Source: Gammaproteobacteria bacterium
GTDB lineage: Bacteria; Pseudomonadota; Gammaproteobacteria; Acidiferrobacterales; Sulfurifustaceae
Assembly (NCBI GenBank): GCA_016194665.1
Contig: JACQBD010000079.1
Span: forward strand, 1 to 40,675
DNA: 40,675 nt
Direction: 5' to 3'
A program made the position numbers and the translations under genes. Position 1 is the stretch's first letter, and every line of letters starts with the position of its first letter. This document shows positions 9,432-17,713 of the stretch, piece after piece. The notes below the pieces were generated by a model, which had not been told where the DNA came from, did not search any database, and was given only the letters and a program-made list of their open reading frames with translations.

Positions 9432-9704
9432 TTATCCGCGTATTGAAAAATCCTCGAATTGCTGCGGTTCCATCTCTTGCGTCACAACTTGAGCGACACG
9501 CGCTTGTGTCGGACCTTGGCGCAACCATTGCTCTAATTCTTTCAGTTGCGCTTCATCGCCGCAGGCAAGCACTTCCACACTCCCATCAGCCAGGTTGCGC
9601 ACCCAACCGGTAACGCCCAAACGCCGCGCCGTGGCTTCGGTCGAGGCGCGGAAGAACACGCCTTGCACGCGTCCTGAAATAATAAATTGCCGGCAGCGGT
9701 TCAT
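9432..9704 (-). CDS. acyP: acylphosphatase
   Basis: 90-residue cytoplasmic enzyme hydrolysing acyl phosphates. It has the complete family pattern: [13 protein letters not shown], with the phosphate-binding loop and catalytic Arg, and [17 protein letters not shown], with the catalytic Asn. Length is normal. It converges on the lytic transglycosylase gene with one base between stop codons. A palindromic repeat pair lies just upstream of its start. Confidence 0.95.
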   Translation of the reverse strand: MNRCRQFIISGRVQGVFFRASTEATARRLGVTGWVRNLADGSVEVLACGDEAQLKELEQWLRQGPTQARVAQVVTQEMEPQQFEDFSIRG

Positions 9705-9728
9705 GTCAACGTGGCAATCGAGGTAAAT

Positions 9729-9863
9729 AGGGAAACTTTAAAAATCCCCTCTCCCTCCGGGAGAGGGTTAGGGTGAGGGGAAGTTTAACACAATGAATTT
9801 ATTGCCCCCTCATCCCTACCTTCTCCCGGAGGGAGAAGGAGTTTTAATTTTTAGGGGTTCCCT
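9729..9863. repeat. paired inverted palindromic repeat (REP-like doublet)
   Basis: Two related units face each other: 9746-9780 (CCCCTCTCCCTCCGGGAGAG...) and 9805-9840, its inverted relative (...CTTCTCCCGGAGGGAGAAGG). Each unit has a CTCCC/GGGAG palindrome followed by a TAGGGTGAGGGG-like tail. The outer edges AGGGAA (9729-9734) and TTCCCT (9858-9863) are also inverted, each with TAAAAAT nearby. The right edge touches the stop codon of the TlpA-like gene (9863-9865). A related pair is found at 11975-12069. Confidence 0.8.
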
Positions 9864-10387
9864 TAATTTTTGGAGATTTTTTTATTTGCGGGCTTCTGAT
9901 GCTTTTTTTCCAAATCGCGCAGAATATTCTCCGCTTGCTCCTGCGTGACCGGGCCGATGCGCTGCGTCAAAAATTTTCCATCCGGAGAAAAGAAATAATA
10001 GGTAGGCGTACCGATAAACGTGCCGTTGCCGAGTTGCGCGGCGTCTTCGGCGCTGCCGATCAGATTCGGGAAGTTCAGACTTTGATCGGTCACAAAACCC
10101 TGGGCTTTGTCGCGATTGGCGTAGCCGTCGACCGACAAACCCAACACAGTGGCGTCCTTGTTACGGTGCTCGTCGTGAAAAAATGTCATGTGATAAATAT
10201 CGCGCCGACAGATCGGGCAATCGGCCGACCATATGGCAACGACGGTCCACTTTCCGTGACCGATGAACTCGTTCACGTTTCGGTCCTTGCCGGTGAAATC
10301 CTTAAACACCCGATCGGGAGCGGCGGCCAGCGCCAGCAGCGGCGCCAGGCATAACATCACGACTAATAAGCGGATACGTGGCAGCAC
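9863..10387 (-). CDS. TlpA-like periplasmic thioredoxin-fold protein
   Basis: 174-residue exported protein. The signal peptide covers about residues 1-22 (LLVVMLCLAPLLALAAA). The thioredoxin fold follows with VVAIWSADCPICRRD, so the redox motif is CPIC at about residues 56-59, and a cis-Pro region GTPTYYFF near 130. This fits the TlpA/ResA group that reduces or isomerises disulfides in the envelope. The C-terminus ends in a Lys/Asn-rich tail (KKHQKPANKKISKN) that abuts the repeat, so the last few residues may have been altered by repeat insertion. It is divergent from aspA. Partner protein unknown. Confidence 0.85.
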   Translation of the reverse strand: MLPRIRLLVVMLCLAPLLALAAAPDRVFKDFTGKDRNVNEFIGHGKWTVVAIWSADCPICRRDIYHMTFFHDEHRNKDATVLGLSVDGYANRDKAQGFVTDQSLNFPNLIGSAEDAAQLGNGTFIGTPTYYFFSPDGKFLTQRIGPVTQEQAENILRDLEKKHQKPANKKISKN

Positions 10388-10453
10388 ATTTGTCTCCCTC
10401 TAACACTCACTATCGATAATCGACTTGCGGATGCAATCCCGCGGCCTGGACTC

Positions 10454-10459
10454 TATAAT
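10454..10459 (+). promoter_or_regulatory. -10-like hexamer upstream of aspA
   Basis: A perfect TATAAT 25 bases before the aspA ATG. Only a poor -35 (TGCAAT, 16-base spacer) is seen, so regulation by an activator is possible but unproven. Confidence 0.4.
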
Positions 10460-10484
10460 TCGTTGCACTAACTTGGAGCGCTCG

Positions 10485-11894
10485 ATGAGTAAAAAATTCC
10501 GCACGGAAAAAGATACTTTGGGTGAATATCCGGTGCCGTTCGACGCCTGGTACGGAATACAGACGGCGCGCGCCGTGGAAAACTTCCCGATTTCAGGCCG
10601 CCGACCGGATCGCGACTTCATCGTCGCGCACGTGCGCATTAAGCGCGCGGCGGCGGCGGTGCACGAAGCCGCCGGCGCGCTCGAACCGCGGCTGGCGCGC
10701 GCCATCATCGACGCCGCCGACGCCATTATAGCGGGAAAACATCAGGAAGAATTCGTCATCGATCGCTTTCAAGCCGGCGCCGGCACTTCGCACAACATGA
10801 ATACCAATGAAGTGCTCGCCAATCTGGCGAACGTGGCGCTCGGCGGCTGTCAGGGCGAATACAAACCGGTGCACCCCAACGATCACGTCAACATGGGCCA
10901 GAGCACCAACGATACTATCCCCACTGCGATTCGTCTCGCGGCGCTGGCTAAACTTCCACGCTTGCTGGACGCCGTGAAGCGCATGGCCGACGAATATGAA
11001 AGCCTCGCGCAACGCGAAGCCAAGACCGTTAAAAGTGGACGCACGCATTTGCAAGACGCGGTGCCGACGACGCTGGGACGTGAATTCGGCGCTTACGCCT
11101 GGATTCTGCAACGCAGCGCCAAACAACTAAAAAATGTTATTCCTTTATTATGCGAAACCGGCCTCGGCGGTTCGGCCGTTGGCACCGGTTTGAATACGGT
11201 TGCCAATTATGCAAATCAAGCCGCTCAGGAACTGGCGCAGCTCACGGGCGAACCGATCCGCGCCGCGAATAATCTCGCGGCGCAGATGCAATCGATGCAC
11301 GACTTGCAGCAACTGTCGAACGCGATTCGCGCGCTGGCTTTGGAGCTGACGCGCATCAGCAATGACATGCGCTTGCTGGCTTCGGGTCCGCGCACCGGCT
11401 TCGCCGAAATCGAATTGCCGGCGGTGCAGCCCGGATCGTCGATCATGCCGGGCAAAGTAAATCCGGTGATGTTCGAAATGCTGAACCAAGTTTGTTATCA
11501 AGTGCTGGGTCAAGACCACGCCATCGCCCTCATGACGCAAGCGGGACAGCTGGAGCTGAATGTCATGATGCCGGCGCTGGGCTCGGCTTTGTTCGACGCC
11601 ATGGATTGGTTGACCAACGCCATCGACATTGTCACTAAAAAATCCTTGCGCGATCTGGCGGTCGATCGCGATCGCTGCCGCGAATTCGCGCACACCAGCG
11701 TGGGCTTAGCCACCTTGCTCAATACTTCCATCGGCTACAGCGCCGCCGCCGAAGTCGCCAAGGAATCGGAACGCAGCGGCCGGCCAGTGCGCGATATCGT
11801 CGCGCAAAAGGGACTGATGAAACTCGAAGAATTCGATCGCCTGGTCGAGCGCGCCGCTATCGAAGGCAACCTTAACCCATCTGCTCGCCGTTAA
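10485..11894 (+). CDS. aspA: aspartate ammonia-lyase
   Basis: 469-residue cytoplasmic enzyme converting aspartate to fumarate and ammonia. The fumarase/aspartase signature GSSIMPGKVNPV is present at about 317-328, together with TSHNMNTNEV, HVNMGQSTNDTIPTAIR and KSGRTHLQDAVPTTLG. Features favouring aspartase over fumarase C are the opening EKDTLGEYPVPFDAWYGIQT, NPVMFEMLNQ and GQLELNVMMP. Aspartases more often have IMPAKVNP, so the Gly here is a fumarase-like trait and leaves slight doubt. ATG 10485 (MSKKFRTEKD) replaces the track start at 10425 because GGAG is eight bases upstream and the protein begins as in homologues. Confidence 0.88.
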   Translation: MSKKFRTEKDTLGEYPVPFDAWYGIQTARAVENFPISGRRPDRDFIVAHVRIKRAAAAVHEAAGALEPRLARAIIDAADAIIAGKHQEEFVIDRFQAGAGTSHNMNTNEVLANLANVALGGCQGEYKPVHPNDHVNMGQSTNDTIPTAIRLAALAKLPRLLDAVKRMADEYESLAQREAKTVKSGRTHLQDAVPTTLGREFGAYAWILQRSAKQLKNVIPLLCETGLGGSAVGTGLNTVANYANQAAQELAQLTGEPIRAANNLAAQMQSMHDLQQLSNAIRALALELTRISNDMRLLASGPRTGFAEIELPAVQPGSSIMPGKVNPVMFEMLNQVCYQVLGQDHAIALMTQAGQLELNVMMPALGSALFDAMDWLTNAIDIVTKKSLRDLAVDRDRCREFAHTSVGLATLLNTSIGYSAAAEVAKESERSGRPVRDIVAQKGLMKLEEFDRLVERAAIEGNLNPSARR

Positions 11895-11912
11895 AATTTT
11901 TGCGGGGCGACT

Positions 11913-12114
11913 CTAGTGCTCCGGCAAATAAGTTTTCCCCCATGCTCTTCTTCTCTCAACACACAACAAAGCGTCCCTTCTCCCAGCGGGAGAAGGGCAG
12001 GATGAGGGGAAACTTATGAGGTAGTTTATGATCTCCCTCACCCTTGCCCTCTCCCGGTGGGAGAGGGGGTCTTCTAAAAAGTCGTCGGCAAAAACTTATT
12101 TGCCGGAGTACTAG
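11913..12114. mobile_element. MITE-like element with 24-bp terminal inverted repeats
   Basis: The left end CTAGTGCTCCGGCAAATAAG plus TTTT (11913-11936) is matched in inverted orientation by AAAA plus CTTATTTGCCGGAGTACTAG (12091-12114), 23 of 24 bases. Both outer ends are CTAG, which could be a 4-bp target duplication. Inside are two facing palindromic units, 11975-12010 (CCCTTCTCCCAGCGGGAGAA...) and 12033-12069, related to the pair at 9746-9840. At 202 bp with no ORF it fits a non-autonomous element; the parent transposase family is not identified. Confidence 0.7.
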
Positions 12115-12173
12115 CTCTGACGGTTGCCTTGCCTTAAGCTGTGCCACCAACAACGAGGTTGGCGTTTATTCAT

Positions 12174-13805
12174 ATGGAATCGTGGCTGTCGGTACCTCAA
12201 CTCACGGCGCGTCGTTCCGACGAAATTGAGCTACATCCACATAAATTAAAAATATGGCTGGAAGATCTGCCGCTGCTGAACGTGGCCGATACCAGCCGCA
12301 AAATATTTTCCGCCTTATCCGCGCACAATCGCATTGAGTTCGACAATGCTTGGCGCTGGCAATTGCTCGAATTATTTCGCCAGCCGATCGGCCAAATCAT
12401 TCTCGAACTTACCAAACAGTATATCGGCTTGCCGCTGCCGCTCGACGAAAAACATAAAGCCATCGCCGAGCAGAATCGCCAATTCCAAATGGAACTGGCG
12501 CACGGTTATAAACGATTGGTGCTTAACACCGCCGCCGAAGCCATCGGCGGCAGCGCCAGCCAAATCAAACGCGCGCTGTCGATTCAGCGCGCTATCCGCC
12601 ATTCTGCCGAAGTACTCAAACTGTCTTTCCAAACCTATGCGCCTTTTCCCGCGGACACGTGGAAGGAAATACATAAGTTATATTTGCACGCGGAAAAATT
12701 AGGTCTGACAAAAATTGAATTGGACGATCCCGCCAACCAGGCCGGCGCAAAATCCAGCATCACCCAGGCTTATCAGCAAGCCTTGCTGTTGGATTTCAGC
12801 GATCCTTACCATTTGCCGCCACGCATGATCGACCGCATCCATCATTATCTGGATCGCTGGGCATCGCTGGCGCTGCTGACCGAAGCCACCGCCAAACACG
12901 ATCCGACATGTCAATTTCTCATCGATCAGGACAGCGATCGCGCCGGCATCGCTTACACCGCCGATACCGTGCTTAATGAACCGCAACGCTATCGTTTGCT
13001 CAACACCGTGGCCTTATCGCGCCAGGTCTATACGCAACTGACTTTGATTAAAGGCGGACAAATGCCGCCGGCCGACGGCTTGCAGGAAAATTTCTTCAAG
13101 GAAACCGGGCAGGATATTTTGCGGCGCATGCTGAGCGCCTGGGGCGTTAACCCGCAACGCACGTTTCGCCGCAGTTCGCGCGCCGATCAGCAAGTGGAAA
13201 TGGCAATCGGCCTCGACGCCATTAACTATTGGATCAACGGCGGGCGTAAATTCATGGTGAGCTCGACCTTCGTCGGGCCGATGCCGCAACGTCACGTCGT
13301 CGGCGTGCCCATCATCAAGCATAAGGACGAACGTTTAGCGCCGCGCGAATTTTCAACATGGGAAGTGGAAGACGAAAGCGCCGGGGGATTGTCATTATCT
13401 AAAAACGGACATATCGGCGTGCACGTGCAAGTCGGCGACTTGCTCATCACGCGCACGCCGGGCGAAGGCAATCCATGGAGCATCGGCGTGATACGCTGGG
13501 TAAAAAGTCCGGACACTTCCAATATAGAAGTCGGCATCCAACGGTTAGCGCCGACGGCTGAGCCGGTAGTAGTAAAAACGGTGGCGGAAGATAACCGCGA
13601 AAGCGACTTTCTGCCGGCGTTATTGTTGCCTGAAATCAAACCGCTCAAGCAAGCGCAAACGCTCATCACGCATCGCGGCATGTTCAAACCCGAGCTGCTT
13701 ATTTATTTGGACAACGGTTATCGCTTGTATAAGATTGCGCCGATCAAACTGGTCGATGTAAGCAATTCATTCGAACAATTTCGCTTCGATATTTTAAATC
13801 CTTAA
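12174..13805 (+). CDS. PilZ-like protein, probable c-di-GMP effector
   Basis: About 543 residues, no signal peptide or membrane segment, so probably cytoplasmic. The N-terminal 300 residues are helical and not recognised. The C-terminal part carries the two PilZ hallmarks: RRSSR (RxxxR, about 332-336) and DESAGG (D-x-S-x-x-G, about 400-405), followed by the expected beta-rich stretch (GDLLITRTPGEG, WSIGVIRWVK). The gap of about 64 residues between the motifs is longer than in a minimal PilZ domain, so an insertion is likely. The start is uncertain: ATG 12174 has no good Shine-Dalgarno site and TTG 12159 or GTG 12141 are alternatives. A diguanylate cyclase lies at 32230. Confidence 0.6.
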   Translation: MESWLSVPQLTARRSDEIELHPHKLKIWLEDLPLLNVADTSRKIFSALSAHNRIEFDNAWRWQLLELFRQPIGQIILELTKQYIGLPLPLDEKHKAIAEQNRQFQMELAHGYKRLVLNTAAEAIGGSASQIKRALSIQRAIRHSAEVLKLSFQTYAPFPADTWKEIHKLYLHAEKLGLTKIELDDPANQAGAKSSITQAYQQALLLDFSDPYHLPPRMIDRIHHYLDRWASLALLTEATAKHDPTCQFLIDQDSDRAGIAYTADTVLNEPQRYRLLNTVALSRQVYTQLTLIKGGQMPPADGLQENFFKETGQDILRRMLSAWGVNPQRTFRRSSRADQQVEMAIGLDAINYWINGGRKFMVSSTFVGPMPQRHVVGVPIIKHKDERLAPREFSTWEVEDESAGGLSLSKNGHIGVHVQVGDLLITRTPGEGNPWSIGVIRWVKSPDTSNIEVGIQRLAPTAEPVVVKTVAEDNRESDFLPALLLPEIKPLKQAQTLITHRGMFKPELLIYLDNGYRLYKIAPIKLVDVSNSFEQFRFDILNP

Positions 13806-14671
13806 TCCGTGCGCTGAAAAAATCGCCGTTTCTTGGACGGCGTCGAATGTGTTTCGGTATTTTTCCACTCGGGCAAACTGGCGGTTACTACCGCGCCCAA
13901 CAAAATAATCGTCCAGGATAAATAAATCCAAATAAGAAACATCGGCAGCGCCGCCAACGCGCCGTAGACAGCCTTGTAAGAAGAAAAGTGCAGTACAAAA
14001 AATCCAAAGCCGCGTTTGGCGATCTCGAGTAACGCCGTGGTAAAAAAACTACCGATGACGGCGTGCCGCCAACGCACCGGATGATTCGGCGTGACCGCAT
14101 ACAACAGCATAAAAACCAACCAAGCCAGCGCCACCGCCACCGCGTCAAACATGAACGCTTGCAAGGGGCCCAAAGGCGTACGCACGGAAAATAGCGGCAG
14201 TGAAATAAGATGCGAAACCACCGACAGACTAAGGCCCACCAACATCGGCCCCAAAATCAACAAGGCGCTATAACTTAAATATCGGTGCAGACGTTTACGC
14301 GTATTGGGTACGTGCCAAATATCGTTGAATATGCGCTCGACCGTGGCCATCACCATCATGGAAGTGACGACTAATAAGATAAGCCCCCATGTCGTCAGTC
14401 GATCGGTGTTGGCGGCGAATTGGCGTAAATAACGACTGACAACTTCGCCGGATGCCGGCACCAGGTTGCTATAAATAAATTCCTGCGCCATCGCCATCCA
14501 GGATTCGAATGCCGACAAATGCGAAAATAACGCGAAGGTTACGGCTGTCAACGGCACCAACGCCAGCAAAGTAGCGAAGGAAAGCGCGCCGGCCACACGC
14601 GAACAGCGGTCCTCACTAAACCGTTGCGCGACTTTATAAGAAAACCGCCAGACTAGCCGAAAGAAACGCAC
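13802..14671 (-). CDS. YihY/BrkB-family inner membrane protein
   Basis: 289 residues with about six hydrophobic helices. It opens with the family pattern RVAGALSFATLLALVPLTAV and continues with TTWGLILLVVTSMMVMATVERIFNDIWHV, both typical of YihY/BrkB proteins, once misnamed ribonuclease BN. Molecular role is unsettled; it is an envelope protein. The tail after residue 270 is basic (TPSKKRRFFQR). Its stop overlaps that of the PilZ-like gene by four bases on opposite strands. Confidence 0.88.
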   Translation of the reverse strand: MRFFRLVWRFSYKVAQRFSEDRCSRVAGALSFATLLALVPLTAVTFALFSHLSAFESWMAMAQEFIYSNLVPASGEVVSRYLRQFAANTDRLTTWGLILLVVTSMMVMATVERIFNDIWHVPNTRKRLHRYLSYSALLILGPMLVGLSLSVVSHLISLPLFSVRTPLGPLQAFMFDAVAVALAWLVFMLLYAVTPNHPVRWRHAVIGSFFTTALLEIAKRGFGFFVLHFSSYKAVYGALAALPMFLIWIYLSWTIILLGAVVTASLPEWKNTETHSTPSKKRRFFQRTD

Positions 14672-14766
14672 GCGATGTATATTGTCGGATCCGAAGAAAG
14701 CTTAGGAAAACTTTTCAAGTTCGATCGTCTAACTATACCATCAACGCGAAACATCGGGGAGATTCC

Positions 14767-15114
14767 ATGTCGGTGACCATTTATCACAACCCACGCTGCA
14801 GCAAATCGCGCCAAACCTTGGCGTTGCTGGAACAGCGCGGGATTAAACCAAAGATAATCGAATACCTCGCCACGCCGCCGTCCGCAGCCGAAATAAAACA
14901 TTTGCTAAAACTTTTGGATCTGCACCCGCGCGATTTATTAAGAACCAAAGAGGATGAATATCGCCAAGCGCAGCTGGACGATCCGAATGTGTCCGATGCC
15001 GACATCATTCACGCGATGATAAAATATCCGCGCTTGATCGAACGCCCGATCGTGGTGGCCGGAAATAAAGCGGCGCTTGGACGTCCGCCGGAGAATGTAC
15101 TGAAAATTCTCTAG
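14767..15114 (+). CDS. arsC: ArsC-family arsenate reductase-like protein
   Basis: 115-residue cytoplasmic thioredoxin-fold protein of the glutaredoxin-dependent ArsC group. The N-terminal YHNPRCSKSRQTLALL has the catalytic Cys; LIERPIVVAGNKAALGRPPENV is the conserved C-terminal block with the essential Arg. Length is about that of YfgD (119) and shorter than plasmid ArsC (141). No arsenic transporter or ArsR is nearby, so a general reductase role like YfgD is possible. Start supported by GGGGAG before ATG. Confidence 0.88.
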   Translation: MSVTIYHNPRCSKSRQTLALLEQRGIKPKIIEYLATPPSAAEIKHLLKLLDLHPRDLLRTKEDEYRQAQLDDPNVSDADIIHAMIKYPRLIERPIVVAGNKAALGRPPENVLKIL

Positions 15115-15123
15115 GGAGTTTTC

Positions 15124-15864
15124 TTACTGAAGATTGCTATCAACGCCGACGTTGCTCATCTCTTCCAGTTCGCGCAAAAACGGAATCGTTACACGCCGCT
15201 GATGCGCCAATGAAACACGGTCGATGCGGTCCAGTAGATCGAACAGCGAAGGCATGTCGCGCGGATAGCGGCTCAAGATATAGCGCGCCACGTCTTCGGC
15301 CATTTCGAAACCGCGGTTATGTGCGCGCAATCGTATCGCGGCTAATTTTTCGGCGTCGTTCAAGGGTTGTAGCGCGTATACCGTGCCCACGGTCAGGCGG
15401 CTGGCGAGATCCGCTAAGCGTAATCCAAGACGTGTAGGCGGCATGGCGCCGGCGGCGATCAGCAGGCCGCCGACTGTGCGTTGGCGTTCGACCAAGCTGA
15501 ATAACGCGCGCTCCCATTCGGCATGGCCGGCGATCTGCTCCACGTCATCCAAGCAAACCAGCGCCGCTTGTTCGCCGCTTTCGAGCAAGACCGGCGAAAG
15601 TTTCATGACGTCGCGCAAGGGCAGGTATAGCGGCGCGATTCCCAACTCTTGCGCCAAGCGACACGCCGCTTGCAATAAATGACTCTTGCCTAATCCTTGC
15701 GCGCCCCACAAAAAAATCATGGGCGGCGAATTTTTCTGCGGCTGAGCCGCGGCCACTACGGCGCTGCGTAAACGCTCCAGGACTTCGCCATTGGCGCCGG
15801 CTAAAAAATTACTGAACGAAGAACCATCTTTGATGCGCAAGTTTAAAGAAAGCTGCGCGCTCAT
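15124..15864 (-). CDS. hda: DnaA regulatory inactivator Hda
   Basis: 246-residue AAA+ protein that, with the DNA-loaded sliding clamp, promotes DnaA-ATP hydrolysis to limit initiation. The N-terminal MSAQLSLNL contains the QLSL clamp-binding motif. Walker A is GAQGLGKSHLL (about 54-64), Walker B LVCLDDVEQI (about 101-110), and RYPRDMPSLFDLLDRID is the conserved C-terminal arginine-bearing region. It overlaps the upstream permease by ATGA, so the two are translationally coupled. Confidence 0.93.
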   Translation of the reverse strand: MSAQLSLNLRIKDGSSFSNFLAGANGEVLERLRSAVVAAAQPQKNSPPMIFLWGAQGLGKSHLLQAACRLAQELGIAPLYLPLRDVMKLSPVLLESGEQAALVCLDDVEQIAGHAEWERALFSLVERQRTVGGLLIAAGAMPPTRLGLRLADLASRLTVGTVYALQPLNDAEKLAAIRLRAHNRGFEMAEDVARYILSRYPRDMPSLFDLLDRIDRVSLAHQRRVTIPFLRELEEMSNVGVDSNLQ

Positions 15865-16946
15865 GGCGGCGGTGGCGGGCGTTTGGGGCGCGCGATTTTA
15901 GCAACTGTGGTAGTTTGCTTACGATAAATTTCACGCAGATGTCGCAACCAGACTTTCAGCACCGCGGCAGTTGGCAGCGCCAGCAAAATGCCGGCGAAGC
16001 CAAAAAGTTGTCCGCCCGCCATGATGGCGAAGATGACGGCCACCGGATGCAGACCGATGCGTTTGCCGACCAAGCGTGGCGTTAACCAAAAACTTTCCAG
16101 CACTTGGCCGGTGAGGAATATGCCGAGCACCCATAATAACGATATGCCGTCGTGAAATTCTAAATACGCCGCCAGGCCAGCGGAAAGTAGGCCGCTGATA
16201 AAACCTAAGTAAGGCACGAAACTGACCAGACCGGCGAAAATTCCGATCGGCAGCGCCAGATTTAAACCCAATAAACTTAAGCCGATCGAATACACCGCGC
16301 CCAACACCAACATCACCGATAATTGACCGCGCAGAAAACTTCCCAAGACTTGATCGGTCTCCTGCGCCAGGCGCGTCGCCCACGCTTGTTGCCGCGTCGG
16401 CATCAGCGTCAAACCCCAGGTTAATATTTTTCCCCAGTCGAGTAATAAATAAAAAGTCACCACAATGACCAACATTAAATTAACCATCCAGCCGAGCACG
16501 CTCAAACCTGAACGCGTTAGATAGGAAAACACCGGGCGCGCCCAATCGCCGAGCTCGCGCCAATGATCCAACATGGCTTCGCGAAACGCCGCCATATCCA
16601 AGGGCAGTTCGACACCAAGCCGTGTTTGCAACTGCGGCAAACCGGTTTGTTGCAGCCAATCGAGATAGTCGGGCGCTTTTTTGATAAATGAAACAATTTG
16701 CGCTTGCAACGCGGGGATCAAAATAAATAATAAAGCGGTGACAAAAAAGATGAACATTATAAATACCAACATCACCGCCAGCGGCCGCGGAAAACGCCAG
16801 CGCACCAAACGCATTACCAAAGGATTGCCGAGATAGGCCAGCAAGCCGCTAATGAGAAAAGGGGTAAGTATCGGTCCTAAAAAATAAAGCAGTACACCCG
16901 CGGCAATGACGAATACGAGCTGGAAGATAAGACGGTTATCGGTCAT
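15861..16946 (-). CDS. AI-2E family (PerM-like) membrane transporter
   Basis: 361 residues, about seven to eight membrane helices, in the AI-2E/PerM family. Characteristic parts are FLGPILTPFLISGLLAYLGNPLV near the start, the PDYLDWLQ amphipathic middle, the PIGIFAGLVSFVPYLGF loop and VGKRIGLHPVAVIFAIMAGGQLFG. Members export small molecules or act as antiporters; the substrate here is unknown. The C-terminal tail is Lys/Pro-rich (ARPKRPPPPP). It overlaps the upstream phosphatidyltransferase by 11 bases and hda by 4, a tight three-gene unit. Confidence 0.88.
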   Translation of the reverse strand: MTDNRLIFQLVFVIAAGVLLYFLGPILTPFLISGLLAYLGNPLVMRLVRWRFPRPLAVMLVFIMFIFFVTALLFILIPALQAQIVSFIKKAPDYLDWLQQTGLPQLQTRLGVELPLDMAAFREAMLDHWRELGDWARPVFSYLTRSGLSVLGWMVNLMLVIVVTFYLLLDWGKILTWGLTLMPTRQQAWATRLAQETDQVLGSFLRGQLSVMLVLGAVYSIGLSLLGLNLALPIGIFAGLVSFVPYLGFISGLLSAGLAAYLEFHDGISLLWVLGIFLTGQVLESFWLTPRLVGKRIGLHPVAVIFAIMAGGQLFGFAGILLALPTAAVLKVWLRHLREIYRKQTTTVAKIARPKRPPPPP

Positions 16947-17514
16947 GACGCTCCCTCAAAGGCTCCACCTCTTTCATCACCGCCCAAATCCACAAGTAAT
17001 GCACGCCGCTGGCGACGGTCGTCAACAATACCGCATAGATCAACACATTGACCAGCGGCGCATACACCAGGCCGAGCGCGTGCTGAATAAGGATCATGAT
17101 CACCAGCAAGATTTGCATCAGCGTATTGAATTTGCTCAGCCAACTGGGACGCATCTGCACCGGTCCCACCATCGAGGTGTACACCAAGTAGCCGCCGATG
17201 ATTAATAAGTCGCGAAACACCACCGTCAGCACCAGCCAAAACGGCAAGTGCTCGAGCACGGTCAGCATGACGTAGGTGCTGACCAGGAGAATTTTGTCGG
17301 CCAGCGGATCGAGAATCGAACCGAGCCGGCTGACAAAATTAAATCGTTTAGCGATGAAGCCATCCAGGCCGTCGGAGATGCCGGCGATGATAAATACGCC
17401 GAGCGAGGCGGCGTATTGCTCTTCCTTGAGAAGCAGAATCAGCACCGGCGCCAAAGCGATGCGGGACAGCGTAATCAGATTCGGCAAATGCGAAATATTC
17501 ACGATCTCGGTCAT
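16936..17514 (-). CDS. pgsA: CDP-alcohol phosphatidyltransferase, PgsA-like
   Basis: 192-residue inner membrane enzyme of phospholipid synthesis, probably making phosphatidylglycerol phosphate from CDP-diacylglycerol. The family motif D-x2-D-G-x2-A-[R]-x8-G-x3-D-x3-D is seen as SDGLDGFIAKRFNFVSRLGS then ILDPLADK; the usual Arg after Ala is Lys. Several membrane helices follow. The track start (TTG 17541) is replaced by ATG 17514, which begins MTEIVNISHLPNLITLSRI as in homologues and has CAGG seven bases upstream. A second copy elsewhere could be the main PgsA, so the symbol is tentative. Confidence 0.78.
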   Translation of the reverse strand: MTEIVNISHLPNLITLSRIALAPVLILLLKEEQYAASLGVFIIAGISDGLDGFIAKRFNFVSRLGSILDPLADKILLVSTYVMLTVLEHLPFWLVLTVVFRDLLIIGGYLVYTSMVGPVQMRPSWLSKFNTLMQILLVIMILIQHALGLVYAPLVNVLIYAVLLTTVASGVHYLWIWAVMKEVEPLRERHDR

Positions 17515-17553
17515 ATCAAACCTGCATCCATGTGCCGGCAACTATTGACGCAA

Positions 17554-17580
17554 ACTATAGTTAGGGACAGGCCAAGTCAA
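17554..17580 (-). promoter_or_regulatory. candidate sigma-70 promoter for the pgsA-like/AI-2E/hda unit
   Basis: Reading the minus strand, TTGACT (17580-17575) is followed after 15 bases by TATAGT (17559-17554), about 40 bases before the gene start. The hexamers are good but the spacer is short. Confidence 0.4.
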
Positions 17581-17614
17581 CCCTTGTTTAGGCCATGATT
17601 CAGCGTGTATGCGC

Positions 17615-17644
17615 TTGCTGCTGGATATCCCAAATCGATATAAA
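17615..17644 (+). promoter_or_regulatory. candidate sigma-70 promoter for purM-purN
   Basis: TTGCTG (17615-17620), an 18-base spacer and TATAAA (17639-17644) lie about 70 bases before the purM start. No PurR-like palindrome was seen between here and the gene. Confidence 0.4.
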
Positions 17645-17713
17645 TGCATAGATGTTTACGCGCACCGCGACTCGCCCTAACATACGCATCCCGTTAAGAG
17701 CCCGGAGTTGGAC

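Noticed and set aside
9746-12069. Possible CRISPR-like repeats (palindromic CTCCC/GGGAG units)
   Set aside because: Only two inverted pairs, without direct repeats or regular spacers; better explained as REP/MITE-type elements.
17599-17713. PurR operator before purM
   Set aside because: No ACGCAAACGTTTTCGT-like palindrome found.
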